A DNA stretch of 64,000 nucleotides from Corella eumyota (lineage: Eukaryota > Chordata > Ascidiacea > Phlebobranchia > Corellidae). The stretch lies in the NCBI GenBank assembly GCA_963082875.1, contig OY720097.1:18484501-18548500 (forward strand), given 5' to 3'. This document shows, piece after piece, positions 63,931 to 64,000 of this stretch. A program made the position numbers and the translations under genes. Numbering within the stretch: position 1 is the first letter of the stretch; each line of letters begins with the position of its first letter. A model generated the notes under the pieces. That model had not been told where the DNA came from. It searched no databases and saw only the letters and a program-made list of their open reading frames with translations.

Positions 63931-64000
63931 ATGGCAAAAGAACTATTACGTGAATTACTTCAAGAGCTTGGGCCCCTTTCAGATTTAAAATCAGAATGTC
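63931..64000 (+). CDS. Tankyrase-like PARP domain gene, second copy of B (partial at window end)
   Basis: ATG at 63931, 5,609 bases after the copy B start. The visible 70 bases (MAKELLRELLQELGPLSD and on) match copy B exon 1. The rest lies outside the window. Confidence 0.85.
   Translation, partial: MAKELLRELLQELGPLSDLKSEC

Larger units (their letters stand above)
60860..64000 (+). repeat. Second unit of a 5.6-kb tandem duplication (55260-60859 repeated)
   Basis: Sequence from 60860 to the window end repeats 55260-58391 with only a handful of differences over 3.1 kb. It carries the BEL integrase part, its 3' region, the LTR, the host spacer and the start of PARP copy B. Little homology is seen at the junction beyond TGCTTC. 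Either a very recent tandem duplication or an assembly join of two haplotypes. Confidence 0.9.

Overview
The window looks like nuclear DNA of a solitary tunicate, most probably Ciona. The signs are very AT-rich introns and spacers, small multi-exon genes, a tunicate-like set of genes (DNA polymerase theta, a tropomyosin with alternative exons, IL-1-receptor-like TIR receptors), many tRNA-derived SINEs inside introns, and a BEL/Pao LTR element. The species is inferred; no database was searched. Exon limits were read by eye from reading frame, GT/AG borders and phase.

Layout: 1-547 (minus), 5' exons of a small Tudor-like gene. 1777-2229 (plus), a one-exon cytochrome c oxidase subunit 5B-like protein that lacks three of the four zinc cysteines. 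2750-15044 (minus), a complete POLQ gene in about 32 exons, with a theta-type helicase, a short disordered centre and an A-family polymerase; four SINEs lie in its introns and one of them holds a tiny hAT-like MITE. 17377-22984 (plus), a tropomyosin gene with two alternative first-exon sets, a pair of 76-nt mutually exclusive exons and two alternative last exons; the long form is exactly 284 codons. 24567-32179 (minus) and 38873-46596 (plus), two divergently transcribed IL-1-receptor-like genes (signal peptide, Ig-like region, one membrane pass, TIR). All 14 intron phases match between them, so they arose by inverted duplication.

From 48.4 kb to the window end lies a tandem family of small stand-alone PARP catalytic-domain genes of tankyrase type (copy A 48403-49956, B 58322-60027, start of C 60405-60837, start of a second B at 63931). 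A young BEL/Pao element (50551-57915, one difference between its LTRs by eye) sits between A and B. A 5.6-kb tandem duplication then repeats the element's 3' part, its LTR and copy B, cutting into copy C at 60860.

The best candidates for something undescribed are the inverted pair of TIR receptors with altered box 2 and box 3, the expanding array of minimal tankyrase-like PARPs (no ankyrin repeats, no SAM, no zinc site), and the zinc-ligand-poor COX5B-like protein.
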